NCBI GenBank assembly: GCA_029204045.2
Contig: CM055065.1
Location: 12,413,024-12,477,023, forward strand
Length of the DNA: 64,000 bases
Direction of reading: 5' to 3'
DNA from: Tillandsia leiboldiana
Lineage: Eukaryota > Streptophyta > Magnoliopsida > Poales > Bromeliaceae
Positions within the stretch are counted from its first letter, which is position 1. Every line of letters starts with the position of its first letter. Positions 11,958 through 21,846 of the stretch are shown here, piece by piece. Below the pieces are notes generated by a model, which saw only the letters and a list, made by a program, of their open reading frames with translations, had not been told where the DNA came from and made no database searches. The position numbers and the translations under genes were made by a program.

Positions 11958-14587
11958 TGTCACGCCCCAGGTGTAAACCAGAACCCGGGCCCGTCTACAG
12001 ATCCGCCGTGCACATGGAATTTTCCGCGTACACGAAGCGCCGGTAACCTGCTCAGATATAAGAGATAATAATAAAAGAGCATAAAAGAAGAGCTGAACTA
12101 AAAACTACTGCATCTCAGACTGAAACTGGAAGTAATATACGGTACATCTGTAAAAATGATACAACTGTCTCTCCCAGCTCACCACAAATATACAACCAGC
12201 TGGCTAAAGCCAGACCCAAAAGTAAAAGTACAAAAAGTAGTTTAGCAATAAAAGATGGCCTATCTAGATGTCCATACAAGCATGCAAATGTCCTCAAGGA
12301 AAGATAAAAGGAAGTATAATCGATAGTAGCTTCACATAAATATAAACTCATGCCAAAATCATCTATGGACTACACCTGCCCAAAATCCATGATCCATAAT
12401 CCATAATAACTCCTCGGAGTAAAACCCGCACATAGATATAATATCCTGTCCCCTCGAATGATCAATCCTCGTAAAATACTATGTGCTAACATGGCATGCT
12501 AAAAACCTGCTACTACCAAAATGTCAAACCCACATGAATTGGTCAATGATTAAATAACATGTACCGTAATTAGGTAAGCATTAATCCACAAGATCTAGGT
12601 CAATTTCCATGCTTACATCTCAAATCTATTAATTGTACGTTTACTCATGCATGCTTTCTAACATAGAATTAGAGAACCGCCCACCGGTTCTGGGGATGAA
12701 GCAACCCACCTAAAGCGCTTTCCGCAGGCAAAGCCGAAGTCGGTGAAGTGCGTAGTCACACGCTGTCCAAAATCTGCCAAAACCGCACCCTAGGTAATCA
12801 GCCGCACAAGCCTCTGTTCCAACCAACAACATCACCAACAATCAATAACCAACACCACAATATCCCCAAAACAGCACACGCTGTTTTTACAAACCAGCAG
12901 AGAGGAGGGGGATTTTCACCTACATACAGTCCTCTAAAAATCCCAAAAAAATCACGGTTGCGATCCTCGCGACGAGTAGCCCCAAAACGAGTATTTATAC
13001 ACCTCATTCCGACACCTGTAGGCCAAGAAACAATTAGAACAACATTGGAAGCCACTTCCTCAAGAACACAATCCTGCTTGAAAAACAACAGCAAAAAAGC
13101 TTAATTCTCACCCTCTAAACGACCTCATAAAAATCCAATAAAAATACGGGTGCGTTCCTCTCGAAGAGTAGATATCAATCGAGTTCTTATACGTCTCATT
13201 CCGATGCTCACATGTCAAGATAGAAAATCGACAAGCCTCCACTGTCCAAAAAATCATAGCAGAACAAGGGGTTAAAGTTTGCCTCGGGAACTATGCCAAA
13301 AACTCGAAATGCGGAGAAGTGATCAACACGGAAAACAAAGCCTTACCTCTCCTGAACGCGCTGCCTTGCAAATCAGCTCAAAATACCATCAGAGTAATCC
13401 AGGGTGCCTCACGGACCGAAAAGTGACGGTGAAAGCCAAAATCCAAGAAATGTCGCAGTGCACCGCGTTGCAGAAAGCGCGGATATTGAGGCCTCCAAAA
13501 AATCTGGGAATTCATCACGAAATGCAGCAGCCCAAGAGAAATAACTTCCGTATACAACTCTCGGAGAGAAGAAGCTCAGAAGAAGCCCGAAACCATCCTT
13601 GAATTCGGCCTTATATAGGCCCAACTCAACAAAACTGAAAATACCATCTGTGTCCCCACATTCGGGCGCCCGAATTGTTCAGGCTGCTACAAAACACCGA
13701 AAACGCACCCCAAACCGTCAAAGCCCGAATCAACCCTGGAGCGCCACGTGTCCCAGAACAGCAAACACCAATTCGGGCCAATCCCTGAGCGCCACGTGGC
13801 ACGCCGCACAGCGCACAGCGGCGCCAGCCGCTGCGGTCGCGCCACGTGGGGCCGACCGGCCTGCCCCCGCGCACGTTGCGCGCCTGCCCGCGCGTGTACG
13901 GCCACCTGCCTCGCCGTACGGTCACCTGCCCCGGCCTGCTCCGCTGCGCTGCGTGCACCCGGCGTACGAAGACCAACCAACCACAAGCTGCCACGTGTTC
14001 CCCGCCGGTCCATGCACCAGGCCGCGCGTCCCATGGACCGCGCGCGCGTGCGCCCGCCACTCCCGGGCCGCCACGCGTCCCTCCCCCGGTGCACGCCTGC
14101 CCCGTGGACCGAGCGCCCAGCGCCGCTGCTCGCCGCCGCGCTCCACCGAGCTCCGCCGCTGCCCGCCGCTGCCCGCGCCGCCGGCGCTGCCCCCCGGCGC
14201 CGGAACAGTGTCCATGCCTCGAAAATCGTGTTTTTGCATCCGGACTCCGAAAAATACAAGTAAATAGCCCATTTCGATCGTTTTCGCGCGCTGAATCCAA
14301 ATCCGCTATCCGTTTTGCCAAATTCCATTCCTAAAAATTGCCAAAGGCATCCGGAAAGGTGTTCTTAATCCAAATTTTCGCGCTGAGTCCAATTTTCATA
14401 TCCGTTTCACGCGAAATCACTTCTAAACATTCGACGGGGTCATCCGACTACCCACGTGATCCATTTAACACCCGAAGTCCATCACTTGTGTCCAAATTGG
14501 TGCAGAAACATCGCCGACACGCCACATAGGTCTCCAGAAGCTGCAGATGTAACAGTAATCCTTACGTGGGAATTTCGGGTCCTCACA
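11958..14587 (-). mobile_element. Gypsy LTR 'X', complete LTR termini
   Basis: 2630 bp running from TGTCACGCCCC (11958) to CCTCACA (14587). On the minus strand this is an LTR starting TGTGAGGACCCG and ending GGGGCGTGACA. A TATA box lies at 13610-13617. No PBS lies to its left and no purine tract to its right. The left flank CTACT is not repeated at 14588, so one side was lost by a later deletion. The GC-rich segment 13750-14230 yields long overlapping ORFs in several frames; none has a recognisable domain. Confidence 0.75.
13610..13617 (-). promoter_or_regulatory. Candidate TATA box of LTR X
   Basis: Reads TATATAAG on the minus strand in a GC-rich surround, about 970 bp after the LTR start at 14587. 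Confidence 0.5.
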
Positions 14588-14849
14588 GTATGGAAAAAGG
14601 TTGAGTCGTGTGTGAGTATGGTATATCACCTTTGTACGTGTTTAATCTTAGTTTATTTCACCGTGTGATCGGTCCCGTAGTTTTTTACTCCTGGTTTTGG
14701 AGTTTTTCACGTAAAATCTCTGCGTGTTATTTACTTTTCCGCATTGGGTTTTATTACGCAAAGATTTTTGAGTGTTTATTGTTTACACCTATTCACCCCC
14801 CTCTAGGTGTTTTTTTCTTTGTTCAGATCCATATAATTATAACCCAACA
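14588..14849 (+). repeat. Copia-1 5' LTR remnant
   Basis: Only the last 262 bp of the LTR, matching 47367-47627 (GTATGGAAAAAGGTTGAGTC onwards). It ends ATAACCCAACA. The next bases encode the end of Gag, so PBS and nearly all of gag were deleted. Confidence 0.85.
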
Positions 14850-16816
14850 CACCTAACAAGACGACGTCATTAAAGAAAAGCGATCAATCAAACAAGACGC
14901 TTTCACCAGGGAGAATAACTTCACAATCATTGCCGACGCATTCCAAAAAGGATTGGGTGCGCAAAGGTGAAATCTTCCATTGTCTTGTCATTCATACATC
15001 ATTGCATGCTTTTGATAATTCGTCTTGGTATCTGGATAGTGGATGTTCCCGTCACATGACCGGTGACAAAAATTATTTTCAAACTTTAGAGAAAACCTCC
15101 GGAGGACTTGTTGTTTTCGGAGACGGTCGATCTTCAAAAATTATTGGAAAAGGAACAATTACTATTCCAGAAGGCCCGGTTTTGAACAATGTTTTATTTG
15201 TTGAAGGCCTTAAGACTAACCTCATTAGCATTAGTCAATTATGTGATAATGGCTTTTCAGTTAATTTTTCTTCTGCTGAATGCATTGTAACTGATAAGGA
15301 CCATTTTTTCTTTTTGAAAGGGGTTAGGTCTGAAAATAATTGCTATATAGTTCCTAACAAAATTTCTGAACATCGTAACCTAGTGTCACTTGAAAATGAA
15401 ACTCTTTGGCATGAAAGACTAGGTCACATTAATTTTAAGGAACTAGCTAGAATTTCTAATAAAGACGTGGTTAAGGGTGTTCCTAAACTATCTTTTAAAG
15501 AAAACTTTGTGTGTGGAGGTAGTCAAAAGGGAAAACAATCAAGGGCCACGCACAAGAACTTAAACCACGTGGGAACCAAACGGCCATTAGAATTACTTCA
15601 CATGGACTTAATGGGGCCGACTCGTCAACCAAGTTTGGAGGTAAATGGTACATTTTTCTTTTGGTTGATGATTTCTCTAGATACTCATGGGTAACATTTT
15701 TTAAAAGAGAAAGCAGATACTTTCGATTCTTTTCATGAGATATGTCATCGTGTTATGATTGAGAAAAATGAAAAGATCGTTCGTGTTCGGAGTGATAGAG
15801 GTGGAGAATTCATCAATTCTAAATTCATTGATTTTTGCACTTCCAACGACATAAAACATGAATTCTCTGCACCCTATACACCTCAACAGAATGGTGTAGT
15901 CGAGCGCAAAAACAGGGTAGTACAAGAGATGGCGCGTGTTATGCTTCACAGCCGTAAACTCCCGTTACATTTTTGGGCTGAAGCAGTTAACACTGCGGTC
16001 TATGTAATTAATCGAGTTTACTTGCGCCCGGGCACTTTAAATACACCATATGAGCTATGGTTTTGTAGAAAACCAAATATCAAATATTTTCAAATCTTTG
16101 GGAGTCGCTGTTACATTTTACGTGATCGTGAAAATCTTGAAAAATTCGACTCTCGAAGTGACGAAGGAATTTTCATGGGTTATTCTACAAACAGTAGAGC
16201 ATATCGGGTTTTTAATCTCGAATCTAAAACGATGGTAGAATCTTTTAATGTTAAAGTAGATGAAGCATTTCATTTTTCATCTGATAAATCTACTCCTGAT
16301 ATCTCTATTGATGATGATACTCCTGTAAATGCATATTCTCATGATAATTATTCCGATAATGTTGATGCATCTCATGGTTCTCCTAGTTTATCTGATGTGC
16401 AGGAATCATCACACATACCTCCGAGTACTCCGTTACCTCAAACACTACGTATCTCCAAGGATCATCCAAAGTCAAATATTATTGGAGACCCACAAGAAGG
16501 AGTCAGGACTCGGAGACAATTGGTTTGTGGAGTTGCGTGTTACGTCTCCATGTTGGAACCAAAGAACATTGATGAAGCTCTTCAGGATGATTATTGGATT
16601 GAAGCAATGCAGGAAGAGCTCCATCAGTTCGAAAGAAACAAAGTCTGGGAATTAACCAAGCCTCCGAAGCAACACAACATAATTGGTACTAAGTGGATTT
16701 TCAAGAACAAGAAAAACGAGGATGGTACCATCATTAGGAACAAAGCACGCCTAGTTGCTCAGGGCTATTCACAAATTGAAGGTATAGACTTTGATGAGAC
16801 GTTCGCCCCGGTAGCT
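14850..16816 (+). pseudogene. Copia-1 pol N-part: Gag tail, protease, integrase, start of RT
   Basis: Seen: a remnant of the basic Gag tail, then the aspartic protease motif WYLDSGCSRHMTGDK near 15030; an integrase zinc-binding region with LWHERLGH near 15405 and CGGSQKG near 15520, where the second cysteine of the usual CxxC is serine; the catalytic core with HMDLMG near 15600, SDRGGEF near 15795 and NGVVERKNR near 15890; and the first RT motifs GTKWIFKNKK and DETFAPVA ending at 16816. Breaks: a one-base loss near 15640 and another indel near 15700 shift the frame within integrase. Open pieces are 14930-15694 and 15755-16816. The frame resumes at 31853 beyond Copia-2. Related parts of Copia-3 (55176-57701) are unbroken. 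Confidence 0.9.
16812..16816 (+). other. Target-site duplication of Copia-2, left copy
   Basis: TAGCT here and at 31848-31852. Deleting Copia-2 and one copy restores the uninterrupted RT reading frame. Confidence 0.95.
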
Positions 16817-17582
16817 TGTTGGGTTATATGTAATAAGGATCTAAATAGGGGAAAAAACACCTAGAGGGGGGTGAATAGGTGTAAACGTATAAACACTCAA
16901 AAATCGTTGCGATAAAAACCCAATGCGGAAATAAAAATAACTCGCAAGATTTTTACGTGGAAAAACTCCATCACCGGAGTAAAAAAACCACGGGACCGAT
17001 AACACGGCAGAAATCCACTAGAATTAAAACACGTACAAGGTGATTTACCGTACACACTTACGACTCAACCTTTTCCATACGCTCCTAGAGGATCTTCTCC
17101 GCTCGCTCCGCGACGCTTCTCGAATCCACGATCTGCGACCAACACCGAATCCATGGCGTCCAACGTCGAATCCACGACGTCCGACCGAATCCACGGTCTT
17201 CACCCAATAGCACCCTTCGAATCCACGAATGTGCCTCGCTCCGAATCCACGAGAGCGGTTGAACCTTGAATCCACAAGGACACGCGAATCCACGCGCCGA
17301 TTTTTGGGATAAATCGTTGTTTTTGGTGGTGATGATCCGCCGAATACTTAGATCAAAGATAGATCGGAAATACCATCTAAGTATTCATTAGTTTGATTCA
17401 ACTCAAGATGTGAGTATGAATACCTAGAATCAAACTAATCAATATAGATGAAGAAACATAGAGTATTCTCTAATGATTTCCTTTCTTCTCTATATGTGGA
17501 TCTAGAGCCGTATGAAATGATATATGAATATGACGGCTCTATTTGGATTCTGGATCCACCCTAGAAAAAGAGTCATAGGGTC

Positions 17583-17590
17583 TATTTATA
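17583..17590 (-). promoter_or_regulatory. TATA box of Copia-2 3' LTR
   Basis: TATAAATA on the minus strand, 66 bp after the last palindrome of the cluster. The same box is at 31325-31332, 46884-46891 and 50968-50975 in the other Copia LTRs. Confidence 0.75.
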
Positions 17591-17656
17591 GGTTAGAAAC
17601 CCTAGGAAGGAGATAAGAATCAAAAACCTAACATTTCTGGAATTTTGACGGACGGC

Positions 17657-17877
17657 GATCCGGATCGGATTTGGGCGATCCGGATTGCAGTTGCAATAAA
17701 GACGGTTTCCAGAAAACAAACGTTCGGGATCCGGATCGGAATGCCTGATCCGGATCGTTCATACATTTTAGAAAACTCAACGTTCGGGATCCGGATCGTG
17801 AGATGCTGCGATCCGGATTGAAGTAATGTATGAAACAACAACCTTCGGGATCCGGATCGCTGGCTCTGATCCGGATC
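17657..17877 (-). promoter_or_regulatory. GATCCGGATC palindrome cluster in Copia-2 3' LTR
   Basis: Eight copies of GATCCGGAT, most extended to the palindrome GATCCGGATC and often preceded by TTCGG, lie in 220 bp just upstream of the TATA box. The spacing is irregular. A role as binding sites is inferred. Confidence 0.75.
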
Positions 17878-18105
17878 CTGAACATGTCCGAACACCAGTT
17901 TTTGATTTTTATGCAGTTAAAAATTCTTCCAAGTGTTTCTACACTACAAGAAGTATTCGGATCACACAAAAATATTTAGTTAAACATACTTGATCCTTTT
18001 GAATTCTTCTTTCTTGAGATTGAGTTGAATGATCCAACTTTCTTCACCTTCAATCTTCAAGACTTGAAACTTTCACGAAACTACGCCAACTCAAATTCCG
18101 TAATA

Positions 18106-18120
18106 ATCTCCCCCTTTGGC
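18106..18120 (-). other. Copia-2 polypurine tract
   Basis: On the minus strand, CCAAAGGGGGAGATT directly abuts the 3' LTR. This is the primer site for plus-strand DNA synthesis. Confidence 0.85.
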
Positions 18121-18816
18121 GGTTTCGTGACAAAACACAGATCCACTCAAGAAAATTCAAAAAGATATTTTTGTTGCTATCACCATACAACAAAAATTTA
18201 CAATGGAGATCCGAAAATTTAAAAACATGAGATAAATTCCTAAAACAGACTCTAGACTTAGACATCTGTACTCTCTGCACAAAGAAATCATTCTTGACAA
18301 AAAGAGATCGTTAGATACCTCAAGAATATTTAGCATTCAAAACCTAGTACAGAGATAGAGTTTATCTGATCATCATGACATTTGAGAATTCAGATATGTA
18401 AGAGAATCATAGTCAAAAACCAACATATCTTCTATGCAATCAAAAACCAAATGTCACAAAGTGAACATCAACTTGTTAGTTATATTACATGCCCAAATAG
18501 TTAGATGAATAGTTAGTCGAGGCATGCATTCAAACAAATGAAAACCAAAAGTTGAAGTTCTACTTACCTTTTAAGTTGAGGTTATACTTACCTCGATGTT
18601 CACACATTCACATCATCATTGTTCAAGTTCGATATTCACATCATCATTGTTCAATCATTGTTCAAGTTCTCTCTAAACTCTCTCCCCCTTTTTGTCACAA
18701 ACAAAGCCATAATTACAAAAATCAAGGAGAGTTAAATAGATCAGAATAAAGAAACGTGAGAGCTGAATAATAACAAAAACTTAAAAACCTGCAAAGGAAA
18801 GGTTAGAAATAAAAGT
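18121..18816 (-). other. Copia-2 3' noncoding region
   Basis: AT-rich with no ORF of note. It holds a second purine tract at 18679-18693 and a small direct repeat around 18601-18660 (TTCACATCATCATTGTTCAA, two and a half copies). Similar sequence follows the accessory ORF in the other two Copia elements. Confidence 0.7.
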
Positions 18817-20223
18817 TTATGCAGAGTCGTCGGAGCTGATACACCCAAGCTTCTGAAACATTTTCTTGATCCGTTTGTTCATAGAAGCTTGTTCCTTCTT
18901 AACTTCTTTGATATCTTCTCTCATTTCAGCGAAATCAGTAGCCATGCGTTCTTGTTCGTTTGAGAGTCGCTGTTGCTCCTTAAAGATTGAGCTAACCGAC
19001 GCATCATCATCAGACGTTGATGGAGGTGCTGGTTGTGCTGCTGGTGTAGAGGTTGTCGCTTGTTGTTGTTGTGCTCGTTGCCGGTGAGGAGGTATTATGG
19101 GTTCATCTGGCTTCGTCGAGAGAGACTTCACAATTATCGTCTCATTAATGGTGCCCAAACTGTACATGTATGAGCTCGCGCTCGTATCGACTTTAAACTT
19201 TCTAAGGATGCGCATGATAATCATTGGGTAGGGTAGTCTTTCTGTGGGATGAGAGTGTTCCACATACCGCGCCATCCTTGACCAAATGAGATAGGGAATA
19301 TTCAAGTTTGCTCCCATCAATGCGGCCGGGTTTCCAAGAAGATAAAGGTATAACATTCTGTCCCATCGAAGAACCTTCGTATTCATGTTGGGAAGAATGT
19401 TGTAGCAGACAATGAAGTTTATATACCGATACTCTGGTCGAAGCTCTTTAGAGAAAACAGAATTTCCGGTCGACCGAGTATTTGGAAGACAAATTCCATT
19501 AACTACAACTCTCCAGGAGTTGTCGTTGAAGCTTTGAGTTTTTAGGTAATGGAGTCCATCAGCTCTGGCTGTCATACCTAGCACAACTCCAATCAGCTGG
19601 GGTGTGACTTTGATTTTGATATTTTTAACCAAAGTGTGAAATTCTCGACGTCCATCCTCGTGATCAATCAGACTTGCAGCGTTCTGATAAAACATTCGAA
19701 CTGAGTGTGGACAGTACCCAGTAGTCTCAGGGAAGTTGCAAATTTGAGCAAGACCAACTTGGTCAAACAAAGTCCCAAAAGCTACAGATCGTTCCTTCAT
19801 TGGTTTGACATTGACATGTCTCTCGCCAATGCATTCCCTCTTCTCAAAATCCTTGATTCTTTCGGAGCTGATGAAGTCTTGTGGAGGAGGCTGCCTAGCA
19901 ACTGGTTCCTCAATGGTAATTCCCTGAGCACTGCCTCTTTTTCTTGCACCGGTTTTTCTTTTTGTTCCAATTGGACTTGGTTCCATAGGGGCTTTTCCTT
20001 TTTCAGCTGCAGTAGGCTTTGAAGCTTCAGCAGTTGTTTTCCCTTTGGAGACAATGGGAGCAGCTTGCTCGATTTCGATGTTATCCCAGTCGATCGACTC
20101 CGTCTCTGATTCAGTGTCGGAATCATCCTTGGTCTTCTTCGCTTTCTTAGCCTTCTTAGGCTTGACAGTATCCTTGGTATGAACCATGGCAGCAAGTAGA
20201 AAAATAATCCAAGTGATCACCAT
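18817..20223 (-). CDS. Copia accessory protein (plant-transposon-protein-like), intact
   Basis: 468 codons without a break; the ATG at 20223 is chosen because its hydrophobic start recurs in both relatives. Seen: hydrophobic residues 3-13 (WIIFLLAAMV) followed by AMVHT, a lysine-rich run at about 21-33, an acidic stretch, basic/proline-rich linkers, then a conserved domain at about 125-345 opening with RECIGERHVNV and including FIVCYNILPN and YLIWSRMARYVE. A variable proline/glutamine linker, a coiled coil at about 400-455 and a final KKMFQKLGC plus acidic tail follow. The central domain resembles the 'putative plant transposon protein' domain (by memory; not searched). It lies about 1.6 kb after pol on the same strand. 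SIRE-type elements carry an env-like ORF here; an envelope role is not shown. The N terminus could be a membrane anchor, and the lysine run a nuclear signal. Confidence 0.85.
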   Translation of the reverse strand: MVITWIIFLLAAMVHTKDTVKPKKAKKAKKTKDDSDTESETESIDWDNIEIEQAAPIVSKGKTTAEASKPTAAEKGKAPMEPSPIGTKRKTGARKRGSAQGITIEEPVARQPPPQDFISSERIKDFEKRECIGERHVNVKPMKERSVAFGTLFDQVGLAQICNFPETTGYCPHSVRMFYQNAASLIDHEDGRREFHTLVKNIKIKVTPQLIGVVLGMTARADGLHYLKTQSFNDNSWRVVVNGICLPNTRSTGNSVFSKELRPEYRYINFIVCYNILPNMNTKVLRWDRMLYLYLLGNPAALMGANLNIPYLIWSRMARYVEHSHPTERLPYPMIIMRILRKFKVDTSASSYMYSLGTINETIIVKSLSTKPDEPIIPPHRQRAQQQQATTSTPAAQPAPPSTSDDDASVSSIFKEQQRLSNEQERMATDFAEMREDIKEVKKEQASMNKRIKKMFQKLGCISSDDSA

Positions 20224-20248
20224 TTTGATTGCTAGTGAAAAATGTATC

Positions 20249-20632
20249 CTGTGAAGATCAACTCAAGAACACATGAAAAATTGTTAATTTTCAAAAATTT
20301 GAAAAATTGTACCCAAACAATCATAATCATGTAGAGAGACTAAGAATCAAATTAGTTTTGCAAAAGGACTTTTAAAAATAGATCAATTGCATGATTTTCG
20401 AAAATCCTTATTATATGCCCTAAAACCGAAATTTTAGAAATCGAAGCCTAAAAATCCGTTAATCAGGAGAATACCTAGCATACAAACAAAACTAATCTAC
20501 CCAGAGTTCTTATTTCAAAAGAAATTTGATCAAAAACCATCCACAAACAAAATTGATCCAAGAATTTCATCACGTTTGAGGAGGAATAGAGAAAAACGGT
20601 GAAAAACCGAGATTTTGATCAATAAAACTTAC
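20249..20632 (-). other. Candidate 5'UTR intron of Copia-2 accessory gene
   Basis: Donor CCAA/GTAAGTTTT at 20632 and acceptor TTCACAG at 20249 enclose 384 nt of AT-rich sequence. The acceptor lies 25 nt before the ATG. Matching signals enclose 383 nt in Copia-1 and 382 nt in Copia-3. Confidence 0.6.
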
Positions 20633-20747
20633 TTGGAGTTGAAAACTTGAGTTTGAAAGCTTCCAGGAAGGGTGAAATCTAGAGAGAGAAGCTCTGGAAA
20701 CTTTGGAACAAAAGATTGGAGTAAAAGAAATCAAAACCCTTTTGTTC

Positions 20748-20753
20748 TTTATA
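20748..20753 (-). promoter_or_regulatory. Candidate TATA box of Copia-2 accessory gene
   Basis: TATAAA on the minus strand in AGGGTTTTATAAAG, 14 nt after the last palindrome of the cluster and about 115 nt before the intron donor. Confidence 0.6.
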
Positions 20754-20766
20754 AAACCCTAGCCGC

Positions 20767-20916
20767 GATCCGGATCAGACCAAGCTTGCGATCCGGATCG
20801 GCTACTCGCAGTGAGAAACTGCGTTCGGGATCCGGATCGGCAGGTCCAATCCGGATCGTCAGCCCGCAGAAGAATACCTGCGTTCGGGATCCGGATCATC
20901 TTGCCCGATCCGGATC
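20767..20916 (-). promoter_or_regulatory. GATCCGGATC palindrome cluster before Copia-2 accessory gene
   Basis: Six copies at about 20767, 20790, 20829, 20848, 20888 and 20907; five are full GATCCGGATC palindromes. This is the same repeat as in the element's LTR, including the TTCGGGATCCGG context, and it again lies just upstream of a TATA box. Confidence 0.8.
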
Positions 20917-21846
20917 GGCTCCAACTTTTTCTTTAGAAAATTTCAGAGAAATTTAAGAAAAACCAGAAAAAAAAATTGTAAGCACAAATGTGTATCAACT
21001 TTAAACAGAAATCATCGTTTCATACAACAAGAATTAGATTATGCCAAATCTATCAATAATATCCAAAAATGAAACGAGAATTTACAAAAATTAAATCCCT
21101 TAAAGTTGAACACCTTCAATTACATCTAACTTGATCTTATGAGTAATGCCTTTATCAAATCATCAATTCAGTAAAGAAAATGAAATACAAAGATCAATAG
21201 ATGTTTGAATCCAAATATAGTAGATAATGTATCTAGACAATCGTTGAAGAGAGTGGCTCTTTGAGCATCTTTCTTTAAAAACCCACCTTATACCAACCTT
21301 GAAATTTGACGGAGTCAAGTATTTCAACATGCATTTTACTTAATCAAAATTGCACAACCATGCTTGGTATACATGTGGTAGCTGCACACAATACTCGGCG
21401 ACCGAGGTGGTAGCTCTTTCCTCCATGTGGTGGTAGTTTTCACACTCCTCATTGGGATGTAACTCTTTCCACATCTTTTCAGCATTTTACTTTTCTTTGA
21501 CTCCCCCTCATTGGCTATCAATTATTTAAGATATAAGTATTCAACCAAAGATTGATCTCGATTTCCATACTCGACTAAACAGTCAATAAGATAATGAATA
21601 TACCAAGAGATCATTGAGAGAGAGAAATTGACTTTGATCACTCAGAAGATGATTTAATTAACATAAATGATCATTGCAACAGTGAATATTATGATGGCGA
21701 AAGCATAATAAATTTCTAATTGTGCGAAAAGATGCAATTAAAGTCAATTATGATCTATGCTAATTAATGTCCTATGTACAGACATAGATAATGAACAAAA
21801 CAAACAAATACAAAACCTATCCTAAGCAAAGGTTTCAAAAAGAAGT
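20917..21846 (-). other. Copia-2 spacer between pol and accessory promoter
   Basis: AT-rich with no gene. It contains a conserved block at 21357-21476 with three CTACCAC motifs and a purine tract (TGAGGGGGAGTC, minus strand) at 21499-21510. Both recur in the other Copia elements. Confidence 0.7.

Larger units (their letters stand above)
16817..18105 (-). repeat. Copia-2 3' LTR
   Basis: 1289 bp, matching 30558-31847. On the minus strand the LTR ends in ATAACCCAACA at 16817. Its first bases are TATTAC instead of TGTTAC, a single change at the terminus. U3 carries the TCCGGA palindrome cluster and a TATA box; the segment after it is rich in GGATTCG/CGAATCC repeats (17100-17300). Confidence 0.95.

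Noticed and set aside
13599..14334. Several ORFs of 160-230 codons on both strands
   Set aside because: High GC inside LTR X removes stop codons in all frames. The proteins are arginine/alanine/proline-rich with no recognisable motif.
17100..17300. GGATTCG/CGAATCC repeats in the Copia LTRs as a separate regulatory array
   Set aside because: They lie in the region transcribed after the TATA box and vary between copies. I see no fixed relation to a promoter or splice signal.
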